From JANQPX01 sp965222015 (GTDB lineage Bacteria > Pseudomonadota > Alphaproteobacteria > Geminicoccales > Geminicoccaceae), in assembly GCA_965222015.1 (NCBI GenBank), contig CBDCTL010000017.1, forward strand, positions 372,001 through 436,000: a stretch of 64,000 nt of DNA. Direction: 5' to 3'. Position 1 is the stretch's first letter; every line of letters starts with the position of its first letter. Of this stretch, positions 35,038 through 44,214 are shown one piece after another. Below the pieces are notes generated by a model that saw nothing but the letters and a program-made list of their open reading frames with translations, was not told the origin of the DNA and searched no databases. A program made the translations under genes and the position numbers.

Positions 35038-36030
35038 CTAGGGAGCGACGGCCTTTCGTTCACGTCGGGAACGCTCGCAGGCAAGAGCCAGCGCCAGAGC
35101 ACGCTTGCCGTCTTCCTGGGTCACCGAGGGGGCTTGGTCCTTGGAGACAGCGTCGACAAAAGCATCCAGCATGAGCCGGAAGGAGTCGGCATAGCGCTCA
35201 AGGAAGAAATATTTGAGCCGGCCGCGCGCTGACGTGGTATCGGCATCGGCGCGCATGAGGCGCACTTCCGGCTGGTTCTCGGTCTGGATCATCCCTGCCG
35301 ATCCAAACGCCTCGATGCGCTGGTCGAAACCGTAGACTGCGCGCCGGCTGTTGTTGATGTGGCAAAGCCGTCCACTCGGCGTGCGTAGGATGGTCATGGC
35401 GGTATCGACATCGCCGACGGCGCCGATCTCCGGCTCGACCAGACAGCTCGCCGTCGCATAGACGTCTTCCGGCTCCTCGCCGAGGATCCAGCGCGCGAGA
35501 TCCAGATCGTGAATGGTGCTGTCGCAAAAATAGCCGCCCGATGATTTGACGTAGTCGATCGGCGGCGGCGCGGGGTCCCGGCTGGTGAGCAGCAACAGAT
35601 GAAGGTCGCCGACCTCGCCGGCGGCGACGGCATCACGCAGCGCTCGCACGCTCGGATCGAAACGCCGGTTGAAGCCGAGCATGCAGGGTACGGGATGGGC
35701 GTCGAGGGTCGCCAGGCACTGTTCGAGCCGCTGCTGGTCGAGCTCGAGCGGCTTTTCGCAAAGGATCGGTTTTCCCGCTTTCGCCGCGAGCCCGACATAT
35801 TCGAGATGGGTATCGGTCGGGGTCGCGATGATCACCACGTCGACCTTAGCATCGCCGATCGCCTCCGCGGCGTCGCCTATTGCCCTACCACCGTAGCGTT
35901 CAGCAATCTTCTCCGCCGAGGCGACGTTCGGATTGACGGTCGAGATCAGGCAGGCCCCAGGATGGGCCGCGACGTTGGCGGCATGGATCTGGCCCATGCG
36001 GCCGCTTCCTAAAAGACAGACTCCAATCAT
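35038..36030 (-). CDS. Inositol 2-dehydrogenase-like (Gfo/Idh/MocA) oxidoreductase, second copy
   Basis: A 330-residue dehydrogenase: GVCLLGSGRMGQIHAANV, ILCEKPLELD, GFNRRFDPSVRALRDAV, CDSTIHDLDLARWILGEEP. Segment by segment it parallels the protein encoded at 31964-32980, so the two are paralogues of one subfamily. It is the last gene of the operon 35038-41432 and converges on the HTH-SBP regulator gene (30 bp between stops). Confidence 0.9.
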   Translation of the reverse strand: MIGVCLLGSGRMGQIHAANVAAHPGACLISTVNPNVASAEKIAERYGGRAIGDAAEAIGDAKVDVVIIATPTDTHLEYVGLAAKAGKPILCEKPLELDQQRLEQCLATLDAHPVPCMLGFNRRFDPSVRALRDAVAAGEVGDLHLLLLTSRDPAPPPIDYVKSSGGYFCDSTIHDLDLARWILGEEPEDVYATASCLVEPEIGAVGDVDTAMTILRTPSGRLCHINNSRRAVYGFDQRIEAFGSAGMIQTENQPEVRLMRADADTTSARGRLKYFFLERYADSFRLMLDAFVDAVSKDQAPSVTQEDGKRALALALACERSRRERKAVAP

Positions 36031-36047
36031 CCGAGCGATCCTTTGTT

Positions 36048-37652
36048 TCAGCCCAATCCTGCCTTGGCATCGGCCATAATCATGTCGGCCCCTTTCTCAC
36101 CGATCATGATCGTCGCGGCATTGGTGTTGCCCGAAACGATCGTCGGCATGATCGAGGCGTCGACCACGCGCAGCCGATCGACTCCACGCACGCGCAGTCG
36201 CGTATCGACGACGGCAAGCGCGTCGGTTCCCATTTTGCAGCTGCCGACCGGATGCAGCAGCGAAAGGCCGGATCGGCGGCAGTGGTCGAGCAGATCGTCG
36301 TCGCTCCTGCAGTCCGGCCCCGGATTGATCTCCGCCTCCACATGACCCTTCATGGGATCGGTTTCCGAAATTTTTCGCGCGTGTTTCAGGCCCGCTATCG
36401 CCGCTTTCCGATCAGCCTCGCTTTTCAGGAAGTTGAACTGAATGGCCGGCTGATCCGTCGCATTTGGGCCGGTCGCGCGAACCGTGCCGCGGGCTTCCGG
36501 ACGGATGTGCTCGGCCAGAATGGTGAAGCCGGAAAACGGGCGAGGCTGCAGATCCTCGCCGGTGCACCAGGCCATGAAGGTGATCATCATGTCCGGCCGG
36601 TCGATGTCGGGGCTGGTGTGGACAAAGGTATTCGCGAAATTGCCGTTGCTCGCCATCGGGCCGGTGCGGAACAGGAGATAGCGAAGCAAGGCGAGACCGC
36701 CGCGCAGCTTGCTGTTATGCAGATCGTTGACCGTGACGGGAGTCTTGCTGCGGAACTCCAAACCGACGCCGAAATGATCCTGCAGATTTTCGCCGACGCC
36801 CGGCAACTCGACCTCAACCGGCACGCCGATGTCCTTCAGGACCTGGCCGGGGCCGATGCCGGAGACATGCAACAGTAAAGGGGAGCTGTAGGTGCCGCCG
36901 CACAGGATGACTTCGGCGCGTGCCCGCGCTTCCAGCTCACCGCCTTCGACGTCGTAGCGGACGCCGACCGCCTTGCCGTCTTCGAGAAGGATGCGTTTCA
37001 CCAACGCATTAGTGACCACCGCGAGGTTCTGGCGTTTCCCGAGATAACCGGCAGCCGTGCTCCACCTTCTGCCCTTGCGCGTGGTCACCTGGACATAGCC
37101 AGCGCCGAGTTGGGTCTCCCCATTGAAATCGTCATTCTGCGGTGAGCCCAGGCGGATCGCAGAATCGATAAACGCATCGGCGAGTTCATGACGTGACGGA
37201 AGGTCCGACACCCAGACCGGGCCGCCGGTTGCATGAAGCGCATTCGCGCCGCGTTCCTGATGCTCGCATTTCTTGAAAAAAGGCATGACGTCATCGAAAC
37301 CCCAGCCCTCGCATCCCGATGCCTGCCAGTTGTCGTAGTCCTCCGGTTGGCCGCGGACATAGATCATGCCGTTGATCGAGCCGGTGCCGCCCAGGACCTT
37401 GCCGCGCGGCTGGAACAAACGGCGACCATTCAATTCGGGCTCGGGCTCGCTCGAAAAGCACCAGTTGACGTCCGGGTTGGCGTAGAGCTTGGCATAGCCC
37501 ATGGGAATGTGAATCCAGGGGCTGCGATCCGGCCCTCCCGCTTCGAGAAGGAGCACGCTGTGTCCGGCCTCGCTCAGCCTACCGGCGACCACGCAACCGG
37601 CTGAGCCAGCCCCGATGACGATGTAGTCGAAGGCCGTGGGCTCCGTCGTCAT
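36048..37652 (-). CDS. GMC-family FAD-dependent oxidoreductase
   Basis: A 534-residue flavoprotein: FAD motif YIVIGAGSAGCVVAGRLSEA with LLLEAG, GMC signature 1 region RGKVLGGTGSINGMIYVRG, signature 2 region CGGTYSSPLLLHVSGIGPG, and C-terminal HPVGSCKMGTDALAVVD, then GNTNAATIMIGEKGAD (FAD-binding, with the active His in HPVG). Choline dehydrogenase and glucose/polyol oxidases belong here. The start at 37652 overlaps the permease stop (ATGA). A sugar or polyol alcohol is the likely substrate in this operon. Confidence 0.92.
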   Translation of the reverse strand: MTTEPTAFDYIVIGAGSAGCVVAGRLSEAGHSVLLLEAGGPDRSPWIHIPMGYAKLYANPDVNWCFSSEPEPELNGRRLFQPRGKVLGGTGSINGMIYVRGQPEDYDNWQASGCEGWGFDDVMPFFKKCEHQERGANALHATGGPVWVSDLPSRHELADAFIDSAIRLGSPQNDDFNGETQLGAGYVQVTTRKGRRWSTAAGYLGKRQNLAVVTNALVKRILLEDGKAVGVRYDVEGGELEARARAEVILCGGTYSSPLLLHVSGIGPGQVLKDIGVPVEVELPGVGENLQDHFGVGLEFRSKTPVTVNDLHNSKLRGGLALLRYLLFRTGPMASNGNFANTFVHTSPDIDRPDMMITFMAWCTGEDLQPRPFSGFTILAEHIRPEARGTVRATGPNATDQPAIQFNFLKSEADRKAAIAGLKHARKISETDPMKGHVEAEINPGPDCRSDDDLLDHCRRSGLSLLHPVGSCKMGTDALAVVDTRLRVRGVDRLRVVDASIMPTIVSGNTNAATIMIGEKGADMIMADAKAGLG

Positions 37653-38596
37653 CGATTGTTTCTCCCCTTCAGATTGTCCAGCCAGACCGCGACGATGATG
37701 ACAATCCCTATGAACACCTGCTGCCAAAAGGAGGAAACGCCGAGGATGTTGAGGGCATTGGTGATCATCGCCATGATCAAGGCACCGATCAGCGTGGTCT
37801 CGACGCCGCCGACGCCCCCGGTGAAGCTGGTGCCGCCGATGATAACAGCGGCGATCGCTTCCAGCTCGGCACCCTTGGCGACGTGGGGCGGTGTCGAGGC
37901 GAGCCGGCCGACCATGATCAGCGCTGCGATCGCCGCGAGGAACCCGCTGATCGTGTAGATCAGGATCTTCTGGCGATCGACGCGGATGCCCTCCAGGCGG
38001 CTGACCTGTTCGTTGCCGCCGATGGCGTAGACGTGACGGCCGAAGACCGTTCGGCGCAGCACGATATAGAGGGCTGCATAGACCACGATCACGATGACGA
38101 TCGGCACGGGCAGGCCAAGAAAGCTGCCATTGCCGATCACGTCGTAGAACGGCACCAGCACCATGTAGGAGACGCCCTTGGTGATCACCAGCGCCAAGCC
38201 GCGAGCGATGCCCATCATGCCGAGCGTGGCGATGAAGGGAGGAATGCGGCCGCGCGTGATGACGATGCCATTGATCAGCCCGCAAAGCGTGCCGACCGCG
38301 ATGCCGGCGGCTGTGGCGAGAAGCGGCGAAAAGCCGTTCTCGATCAGAAAGCCGATGGTCACCGCCGACAAGGCGAGAACCGAGCCGATCGAAAGGTCGA
38401 TGCCGCCGGAGAGGATCACCAGGGTCTGGCCGCCGGCGAGCACGGCGACGATGGCGACCTGCTTTAGGAGATTGGTGAGATTGCCGACCGTCAGGAAATG
38501 GGGCGAGAGCATCGAGATCACGATCGCCATCAGGATCGTGACACCGACGATCCAGGTCAGCGGATAGCTCTTGAGCCTGGCGATCCGCTCACGCAT
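37649..38596 (-). CDS. Ribose-type sugar ABC permease
   Basis: A 315-residue inner-membrane protein of the RbsC type: LSGGIDLSIGSVLALSAVTI motif, then KGAELEAIAAVIIGGTSFTG and GGVGGVETTLIGAL near the C-terminus. Shorter than the permease at 27460, so the two sugar transporters are different subtypes. It overlaps the ATPase gene by 8 bp and the GMC gene by 4 bp. Confidence 0.93.
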   Translation of the reverse strand: MRERIARLKSYPLTWIVGVTILMAIVISMLSPHFLTVGNLTNLLKQVAIVAVLAGGQTLVILSGGIDLSIGSVLALSAVTIGFLIENGFSPLLATAAGIAVGTLCGLINGIVITRGRIPPFIATLGMMGIARGLALVITKGVSYMVLVPFYDVIGNGSFLGLPVPIVIVIVVYAALYIVLRRTVFGRHVYAIGGNEQVSRLEGIRVDRQKILIYTISGFLAAIAALIMVGRLASTPPHVAKGAELEAIAAVIIGGTSFTGGVGGVETTLIGALIMAMITNALNILGVSSFWQQVFIGIVIIVAVWLDNLKGRNNR

Positions 38597-39359
38597 GCGA
38601 CGGCTCTCCCGTGGCAGGTGGCCTGCCGGAGATGATCATCTGCACGATCTCGTCCTGGCTATGCGCGTTGGTCGCACAGGTGTGAACGAGCTTTCCGCCT
38701 TTCAATACGTAGATGCGATCGGTGAACCGGTAGACGTCGTGGATGTCGTGGCTGATGAAGAAGATGCCGAGACCCTTCGACTTCAGCTCCTTGATCAACT
38801 CGACCACGAGCTGCGTTTCCTCCATGCCGAGTGCTGCGGTCGGCTCGTCCATGATCAGGATCTTGGCTTGGAAATAGACCGCTCGGCCGATCGCGATCGA
38901 CTGGCGCTGGCCGCCCGACAGATTCTCGACCCGGGTGGTGAGCGATTCGATCTTGATGCGCAGACTGTCCAGAATGCGCCGCGTCTCGCGCAGCATGAAA
39001 GCTTCGTCGAGAAAACCGTAGCGGTTCGCTTCCCGGCCCATGAACAGGTTGGCCGGCGCGTCGAGATTGCCGCAGAGCGCCAGCTCCTGATAGATCGTCT
39101 CGATGCCGTAGGCGCGCGCGTCGTTCGGATCATCGATCGTCGCCGGTTCACCGTCGATGAAGATTTCGCCCTCATCCGGGGTCAGCGCACCGGCCAGGAT
39201 CTTGACCAGGGTCGACTTGCCGGCGCCGTTATGCCCGAGAATGCCGACCACCTCGCCCGGATAGAGATCGACACTGACATCCTCAAGCGCGCTGATTCCG
39301 CCGAAATGCTTGCTGACACCACGCATGCGCGCAAGCGGTGTTTTTTCTAACTCGGACAT
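38589..39359 (-). CDS. Sugar ABC ATP-binding protein (single domain)
   Basis: A 256-residue single-domain ATPase: Walker A GHNGAGKST, Q-loop TIYQELALCGNLD, signature LSGGQRQSIAIGRAVYF, Walker B ILIMDEPTAALG, H-loop FISHD. I place the start at ATG 39359 (MSELEKTPLARM) because the region further upstream in this frame is non-coding in style. Same single-domain architecture as the ATPase at 28696. Confidence 0.92.
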   Translation of the reverse strand: MSELEKTPLARMRGVSKHFGGISALEDVSVDLYPGEVVGILGHNGAGKSTLVKILAGALTPDEGEIFIDGEPATIDDPNDARAYGIETIYQELALCGNLDAPANLFMGREANRYGFLDEAFMLRETRRILDSLRIKIESLTTRVENLSGGQRQSIAIGRAVYFQAKILIMDEPTAALGMEETQLVVELIKELKSKGLGIFFISHDIHDVYRFTDRIYVLKGGKLVHTCATNAHSQDEIVQMIISGRPPATGEPSHA

Positions 39360-39461
39360 TGATGCAAGGCCTCGGCACGGGCAGCAGAATTGACCCGCAT
39401 GCAGTGGCCGGGGTCGGTCGCCCAGTCCATCTGGAAGGGCAACCAACCCCCTGAGTAGCGC

Positions 39462-39479
39462 GGCTGCCGCCCGGCAGTC
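39462..39479 (-). promoter_or_regulatory. Small hairpin at the end of the SBP gene
   Basis: GGCTGCC and GGCAGTC pair (one G-U) around a 4-nt loop, covering the SBP stop codon. Weaker than the comparable hairpins after other SBP genes in the window. Confidence 0.35.
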
Positions 39480-40443
39480 ACTCGATGCCGCGGCTCTTCA
39501 GATAGTCGTCGGTGACGTCGTCCTTCAGCATGATCTTGGACGGCACCACGACCCAAGGCTCCGGCTCGGCGCCGTTGACCACGACGTCATAGGCGGTCTT
39601 CACGGCCTGGTAGCCGACCTGATCGGTATTGCCATCGATGGTTGCCAGCATGTCGCCGGACTTGAGTGCTTCGAGTGCTGCCGGAATAGCGTCGTCACCG
39701 ACTACTACGACCTGATCGGCCTTGCCCGCACTCTTCACCGCCTGCACCGCGCCGAGCGCCATCTCGTCATTGGAGGCCAGGATGGCATCGACATCCGGAT
39801 GCGCCTGGAGAATGTCCTCGGTCGCCTTCAGACCTTTTTCGCGGTCCCAATCGGCTGAGATGGAAGCGACGATCTCGATACCGGAGACAGCGTCCAGAAC
39901 CTCATGCATACCGACCAGCCGCTCTTCGGCGGTCGAGCTGCCGCGAAAGCCCTCCAGAATGGCAACTTGGCCCTCGCCGCCGAGATGATCGACGACAAAT
40001 TCCGCCATGCCCTTATAGGAAAGCCGCTCGTCCAGGCCGACGAACGTCACGACATCAGCGAGCCCTTCCTCCGCTCGGGTGTCGGCGGTCACCACGGGTA
40101 TGCCCAAACCGTTCGCCTCGCGGATTTTCGGGATGAGCGCTTTCGCGTTCATCGGCACGAGCACAAGCGCGTCCGGGCTTTTCACGAGCTCGCTTTCGAC
40201 CACCCCGATCTGCCCCTCGATATCGCCGTTGAACTCGGCCGACACCCAGCTTAACTCCACGCCGAGTTCCTCAGCCGCCTTCTTGGCGCCTTCACCCATC
40301 CGCCAGTAGTAGGGGTTGGTCATGTCCTTCACGACGAACGAAATGCTGACGTCTTCGGCGTGAACCGAAGATATGCCGGCCGCAGCCAGCATGGCCGAGG
40401 CCGCTAAAGTCCGTGTCGCCCACCTGACGTTCGAGCTTTTCAT
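39478..40443 (-). CDS. Ribose-type sugar ABC substrate-binding protein
   Basis: A 321-residue periplasmic binding protein (Peripla_BP_4, RbsB-like). The Sec signal of MKSSNVRWATRTLAASAMLA ends SVHAED. Family hallmarks are VKDMTNPYYWRMGEGAKKAA, GQIGVVES, ILASNDEMALGAVQAVKSAG and TIDGNTDQVGYQAV. ATG 40443 has GGGGAGGCGATC upstream; a longer frame would bury the signal. First transport gene of the second ribose-type system. Confidence 0.93.
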   Translation of the reverse strand: MKSSNVRWATRTLAASAMLAAAGISSVHAEDVSISFVVKDMTNPYYWRMGEGAKKAAEELGVELSWVSAEFNGDIEGQIGVVESELVKSPDALVLVPMNAKALIPKIREANGLGIPVVTADTRAEEGLADVVTFVGLDERLSYKGMAEFVVDHLGGEGQVAILEGFRGSSTAEERLVGMHEVLDAVSGIEIVASISADWDREKGLKATEDILQAHPDVDAILASNDEMALGAVQAVKSAGKADQVVVVGDDAIPAALEALKSGDMLATIDGNTDQVGYQAVKTAYDVVVNGAEPEPWVVVPSKIMLKDDVTDDYLKSRGIE

Positions 40444-40607
40444 TGATCGCCTCCCCATAACCAAGAATTTGTTGCGCGCGCATGCAGCCAAGAGAGCACA
40501 GGCGCAGCACAGTTTATCAGTAACCAAGCTAAGGCATCTTGGAAGAATTCCCGAGGATGATTTTGTCCAGATCGGACAAATCCGGCCTGAGCGGGATGGC
40601 TACTCGC

Positions 40608-41432
40608 TCAGTCGTCGCTGAGCCTGGCTCCGGGTTGGGGCGGGGCGTCGTAGCAGCCGAGAACCTGCTGATCGAAATCGACGATCGAGCCCGTCATCAT
40701 GCCGCTGGCATCCGAGCACATGAAGGCAATGGCTTTTGCGACCTCTGTCGGCTCGAGCAGCCGTTTGAAGGGCTGGCGCGCAGCGGCCGCTTCCAGCCAA
40801 TTCTCGTCCGCGCCGTGGAAGCTCTGTTGGATGGCATGCTCGCCCGGCGTGTTCATCCAGCCGATATTCAGACCATTGACGCGGATGCGATCGGGCATCA
40901 GCGAAAACGCGATGTTCCTGGTCAAGGTCATCAGCGCCCCTTTCGATCCCGAATAGGCACAGATGAATGGCTGCCCGCCGAGGCCGGACATCGAAAGGAT
41001 GTTCACCAACGCGCCTTCGATACGTTCCCGGCGCATGATCTTCGCCGCATCCTGCATCAGGAAAAATGGGGCGCGTACATTAATCGCGAACATGCGATCG
41101 AACAGGTCCGGGCTGGTATTCAAGATGGTGCCGCGGTCGGTCAATCCGGCAGCGTTGACCAGCGCATCGACCCTGCCGAACGCGTCGTCAGCCTTGGCCG
41201 TAATCCGCCGCACATCCTCGACATTGGCGAGATCGCCTTGCACGAAATGAGCTTCCGTGCCGGCAGCGTTCAAGTCGTCGACAACAGCCTTGCCACGTTC
41301 GGCATTGCGCCCATTGATCACGATGCCCCGTGCCCCACACTCCGCAAACAAGCGCGCCGTGGCTTCCCCCAAACCTTGAGTGCCGCCTGTAACAATTGCG
41401 ACCTGTCCTTCAAACATCCCGTTTGCTTTCAT
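40608..41432 (-). CDS. Short-chain dehydrogenase/reductase (SDR)
   Basis: A 274-residue classical SDR: cofactor motif TGGTQGLGEATA, NAAG motif (LVNAAGLTDRG), catalytic Ser in NILSMSGLGG and Tyr-x3-Lys in AYSGSKGALM. FabG-like, likely oxidising a sugar or polyol given its place at the head of the operon SDR-SBP-ATPase-permease-GMC-IolG-like. The 164 bp between it and the SBP gene hold no further gene. Confidence 0.92.
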   Translation of the reverse strand: MKANGMFEGQVAIVTGGTQGLGEATARLFAECGARGIVINGRNAERGKAVVDDLNAAGTEAHFVQGDLANVEDVRRITAKADDAFGRVDALVNAAGLTDRGTILNTSPDLFDRMFAINVRAPFFLMQDAAKIMRRERIEGALVNILSMSGLGGQPFICAYSGSKGALMTLTRNIAFSLMPDRIRVNGLNIGWMNTPGEHAIQQSFHGADENWLEAAAARQPFKRLLEPTEVAKAIAFMCSDASGMMTGSIVDFDQQVLGCYDAPPQPGARLSDD

Positions 41433-41599
41433 CGTTGCTATCCTCCCTCTACCGGTACGATGTCGGTGCCGCTACTGATCATTGATCGAAGGCGATGCCT
41501 GACGAAGCCCTTCGAAACTTCGCGGGGTCCAGAGGACGACGAAGATCCAAGGCATCTCTCCGCCTTGATGCGGCAGAGGCACCAGTAGTCAGCAGTGTA

Positions 41600-41826
41600 T
41601 CATTTCAGGCGGTCATAAGAATTGCGAAGATATCCACATTGGAATTGTTGACCCCATAGACTTTTGCACGGCGGCGTAGGGGGGCTCTTCGCAACAGGCG
41701 GCTTCAAAGGTGAGCCTTCCTTTCGACGTCCAAACATCTCATGTTCAAAATGGACAGAATAGGCCTTTCCACCGGCATGAAGCTCGACGATAATTTCGAT
41801 AAGGGGGGAGCCAGCGGAAGACGTCA
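41600..41826 (-). CDS. Possible small protein of 75 residues, unrecognised
   Basis: A frame opening at ATG 41826 with GAGAGGAGCACACGC upstream (a good RBS) encodes a soluble, basic peptide beginning MTSSAGSPLIEIIVELHAGG. No family is recognised. It is divergent from the SBP at 41878, with its RBS region abutting that promoter, and lies 167 bp upstream of the SDR start on the same strand. The second half is proline-rich and less convincing as protein. Confidence 0.3.
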
Positions 41827-41877
41827 TGCGTGTGCTCCTCTCGAAAGCATTGTGAAGAAAATTCAGGGAGGAGACAT

Positions 41878-43227
41878 ATGCTTCGGGAAAGCCTGACGAG
41901 TCATGTGCAAGGCTTGGCCCTTGCAATTGGGACGGCGAGCTTGGCGCTCGGCGTAGCAACGCCTGCTCAGGCCGACGGTGTCCTTGATGGTGAGACGATC
42001 CGGATCCTCGGGATCGGTGATCCGGTCTTTCAAGTTATGCAGCGCATCCATGGAGATCTCGAAGAGATGGCCGGCGGCACCATTCAGCTGGATGTGCGTC
42101 CGTTCGACGTCCTCCACCAGCAGGTGCTCCTCAACGCGCAGAACGATGTTTCGAGCTACGATCTGATTGCCGTCGATCTGCCGCAGTTCGGCGAGTACAT
42201 GCATTTTCTCACCAACCTCAACCCGCTGATCGAAGAGCATGGCTTCGACGGCTCGGACTTCCACGACGTCGCCTGGAGCGGCGCGCAGTTCGGCGGTCAG
42301 CAGCTCGGCATTCCGCTGCAGCCACATCCGGAGATCTTCGCTTACCGCAAGGACATCTTCGAGAAATACGGACTGGGTACTCCTGTAAGCCATGCGGACG
42401 TGCTGGCCGCGGGCAAGACCATCCAGGAAAACGAGGACGGCATGGCCGGCGTCTGCTGGAACGCGGCGCGCGGCACGCCGATAGGGCAGAGCTTCGTCAT
42501 GACGCTCGGCGATTTCGGCGCAGCACCGATCGACATGGTCAAGGTCGGCGACGACTACGACATGGGCAATATCAAGCCCGAAAACATGCATCCGACCATC
42601 GACACGGAAGCCGGCAAGGCGACCATGGACTACTTCCTGTCGCTCCTCGAGGTGTCGCCTCCCGGCATCCTGAATATGGCCTGGGATGAGCGGGTGCGCG
42701 TCTTCGCCCAGGGCGGCTGCGCGATGACCTATATCTGGTCCGGCCGCTCCGCGATCTACGAGCTGGACGAGGCGGCACCGGCGCGCGGCAATGTCGGCTA
42801 TGTGCCGCACCCGAGCGGTCCCGGCTCGCCGAACCGCTCGACGCTGGGCGGCTGGTATCTCTCGATCCCGACCAATATCGATCCCGAGCGCGTCCAGCTG
42901 GCCTGGAAGGTGATCGATTGGCTGACCAGCCCCGAGATGATCGCCGAATACACCAAGCACGGCAATTGCGTCGCGCCGCGGAAATCGGTCAGCGCCGATC
43001 CCGATGTCATCGCGCGTTGCCCGGTGATCCCGCATGTCAACCAGATGGCCGAGGACGGCTTCATGCATGGCTGGCAGCGCCCTCCGGTGCCGGAGTTCCA
43101 GAAGATGGTCGACGTCATGGGGGCGGAGACGCATTCGGTCCTGACCGGCGACACCACGCCCGAGGATGCGCTCGCCAACGGTCAGCGCCTGCTCGATCGT
43201 GAGATGCGCAAGGCCGGCTACTACTGA
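41878..43227 (+). CDS. Family 1 (sugar/polyol) ABC substrate-binding protein
   Basis: A 449-residue periplasmic receptor (SBP_bac_1). The Sec signal ends PAQADG. The body shows DLPQFGEYMHFLTNLNPLIE, GIPLQPHPEIFAYRKDIF, CWNAARGTPIGQ, GYVPHPSGPGSPNRS and a C-terminal QRLLDREMR helix. The ATG at 41878 follows AGGGAGGAGACAT. It heads operon 41878-47273 (SBP, two permeases, two ATPases). Its blocks match the sensor half of the HTH-SBP regulator at 33235, which suggests shared ligand chemistry. Confidence 0.93.
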   Translation: MLRESLTSHVQGLALAIGTASLALGVATPAQADGVLDGETIRILGIGDPVFQVMQRIHGDLEEMAGGTIQLDVRPFDVLHQQVLLNAQNDVSSYDLIAVDLPQFGEYMHFLTNLNPLIEEHGFDGSDFHDVAWSGAQFGGQQLGIPLQPHPEIFAYRKDIFEKYGLGTPVSHADVLAAGKTIQENEDGMAGVCWNAARGTPIGQSFVMTLGDFGAAPIDMVKVGDDYDMGNIKPENMHPTIDTEAGKATMDYFLSLLEVSPPGILNMAWDERVRVFAQGGCAMTYIWSGRSAIYELDEAAPARGNVGYVPHPSGPGSPNRSTLGGWYLSIPTNIDPERVQLAWKVIDWLTSPEMIAEYTKHGNCVAPRKSVSADPDVIARCPVIPHVNQMAEDGFMHGWQRPPVPEFQKMVDVMGAETHSVLTGDTTPEDALANGQRLLDREMRKAGYY

Positions 43228-43241
43228 GCCGGATGCCGCTG

Positions 43242-43292
43242 GGAGCGGGCGCGAACACGACTCGCGTCCGCTCCGGCGGGCACGCCGCCCGC
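43242..43292 (+). promoter_or_regulatory. Two consecutive hairpins after SBP gene
   Basis: 43242-43274 pairs GGAGCGGGCGCGA with TCGCGTCCGCTCC (13 bp, one G-U, 7-nt loop). 43276-43292 pairs GCGGGC with GCCCGC. They fill the gap between SBP and permease genes. No U-run is present. Confidence 0.6.
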
Positions 43293-43335
43293 ATGAGAAA
43301 AAATCCCATGCTCCTTGTCAGGTGACAGGCGGACC

Positions 43336-44214
43336 ATGTCCCAGAACCGCGAAGCCCGACGCGCCGCGACCGTGCTGGTTTCACCGGCGGTCCTGCTGCT
43401 CCTGGCGCTCAATATCTTTCCGATCGGCTTCGCGGTCTTCATCAGCCTCCGCCACTGGTCGCTCTCCAGTCCCAACCCGCCGCGCTTTGCCGGGCTCTTC
43501 AACTACGAAGAGCTGACCTGGGACGATCGCTTCATCAACGCCCTTTGGGTCTCGGCGACCTTCATCCTGCTCGCGGTCCTGATCGAGCTGCTGCTCGGCT
43601 TCGCCCTGGCCTTCGTTTTCAACAGCAAGCTCAGGGGCCTGGATACGCTCCGGAAGCTCTCGCTTCTCCCGGTGATGGCCATGCCGCTCGTGGTCGGCCT
43701 CGTCTGGTTCTACATGCTGAACGAGAATTTCGGCGTGGTGAACTGGCTCGCGACCCTGTTCGGATCCGAGCGCCTGCCGTTTCTGACCGACAAGACGCTT
43801 GCCATGTTCTCGATCGTGCTCGCCGATGTCTGGCAATGGACGCCGTTCGTCACGCTGGTCATTTTCGCCGCGCTTCAGTCTCTCCCTGAATATGTCTTCG
43901 AAGCAGGCCGCATGGACGGGCTGACCGAGCGCGAGATCTTCTGGCGCATCACCCTGCCGCTGTTGCGCCCCGCCATTCTGGTGGTGCTGATCATCCGGGC
44001 GATCGACGCGTTCCGCATGATCGAGCTGGTCTTCATGATGACCAAGGGCGGTCCCGGCGGCAGCACCGAAGTGCTCCCCTGGTACATCTACACGACGGGC
44101 TTTCTCTCTCTCGATCTCGGCTATGCAGGCGCCATGGCCGTTGTGATGATCATCATCGTCACACTCGGCGCGCAGGTCTTCGTGCGAAAAATCGCCGATC
44201 CGGTGAAGGGCTGA
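43336..44214 (+). CDS. Sugar ABC permease (MalF/UgpA-type)
   Basis: A 292-residue inner-membrane protein, BPD_transp_1 family, with six hydrophobic segments and the EAA loop EAGRMDGLTEREIFWRITLP. A TTG at 43315 is in frame, but ATG 43336 with CAGGCGGACC upstream gives the usual N-terminus (MSQNREARRAATVLVSPAVL). Its stop overlaps the next start (TGATG). Confidence 0.93.
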   Translation: MSQNREARRAATVLVSPAVLLLLALNIFPIGFAVFISLRHWSLSSPNPPRFAGLFNYEELTWDDRFINALWVSATFILLAVLIELLLGFALAFVFNSKLRGLDTLRKLSLLPVMAMPLVVGLVWFYMLNENFGVVNWLATLFGSERLPFLTDKTLAMFSIVLADVWQWTPFVTLVIFAALQSLPEYVFEAGRMDGLTEREIFWRITLPLLRPAILVVLIIRAIDAFRMIELVFMMTKGGPGGSTEVLPWYIYTTGFLSLDLGYAGAMAVVMIIIVTLGAQVFVRKIADPVKG

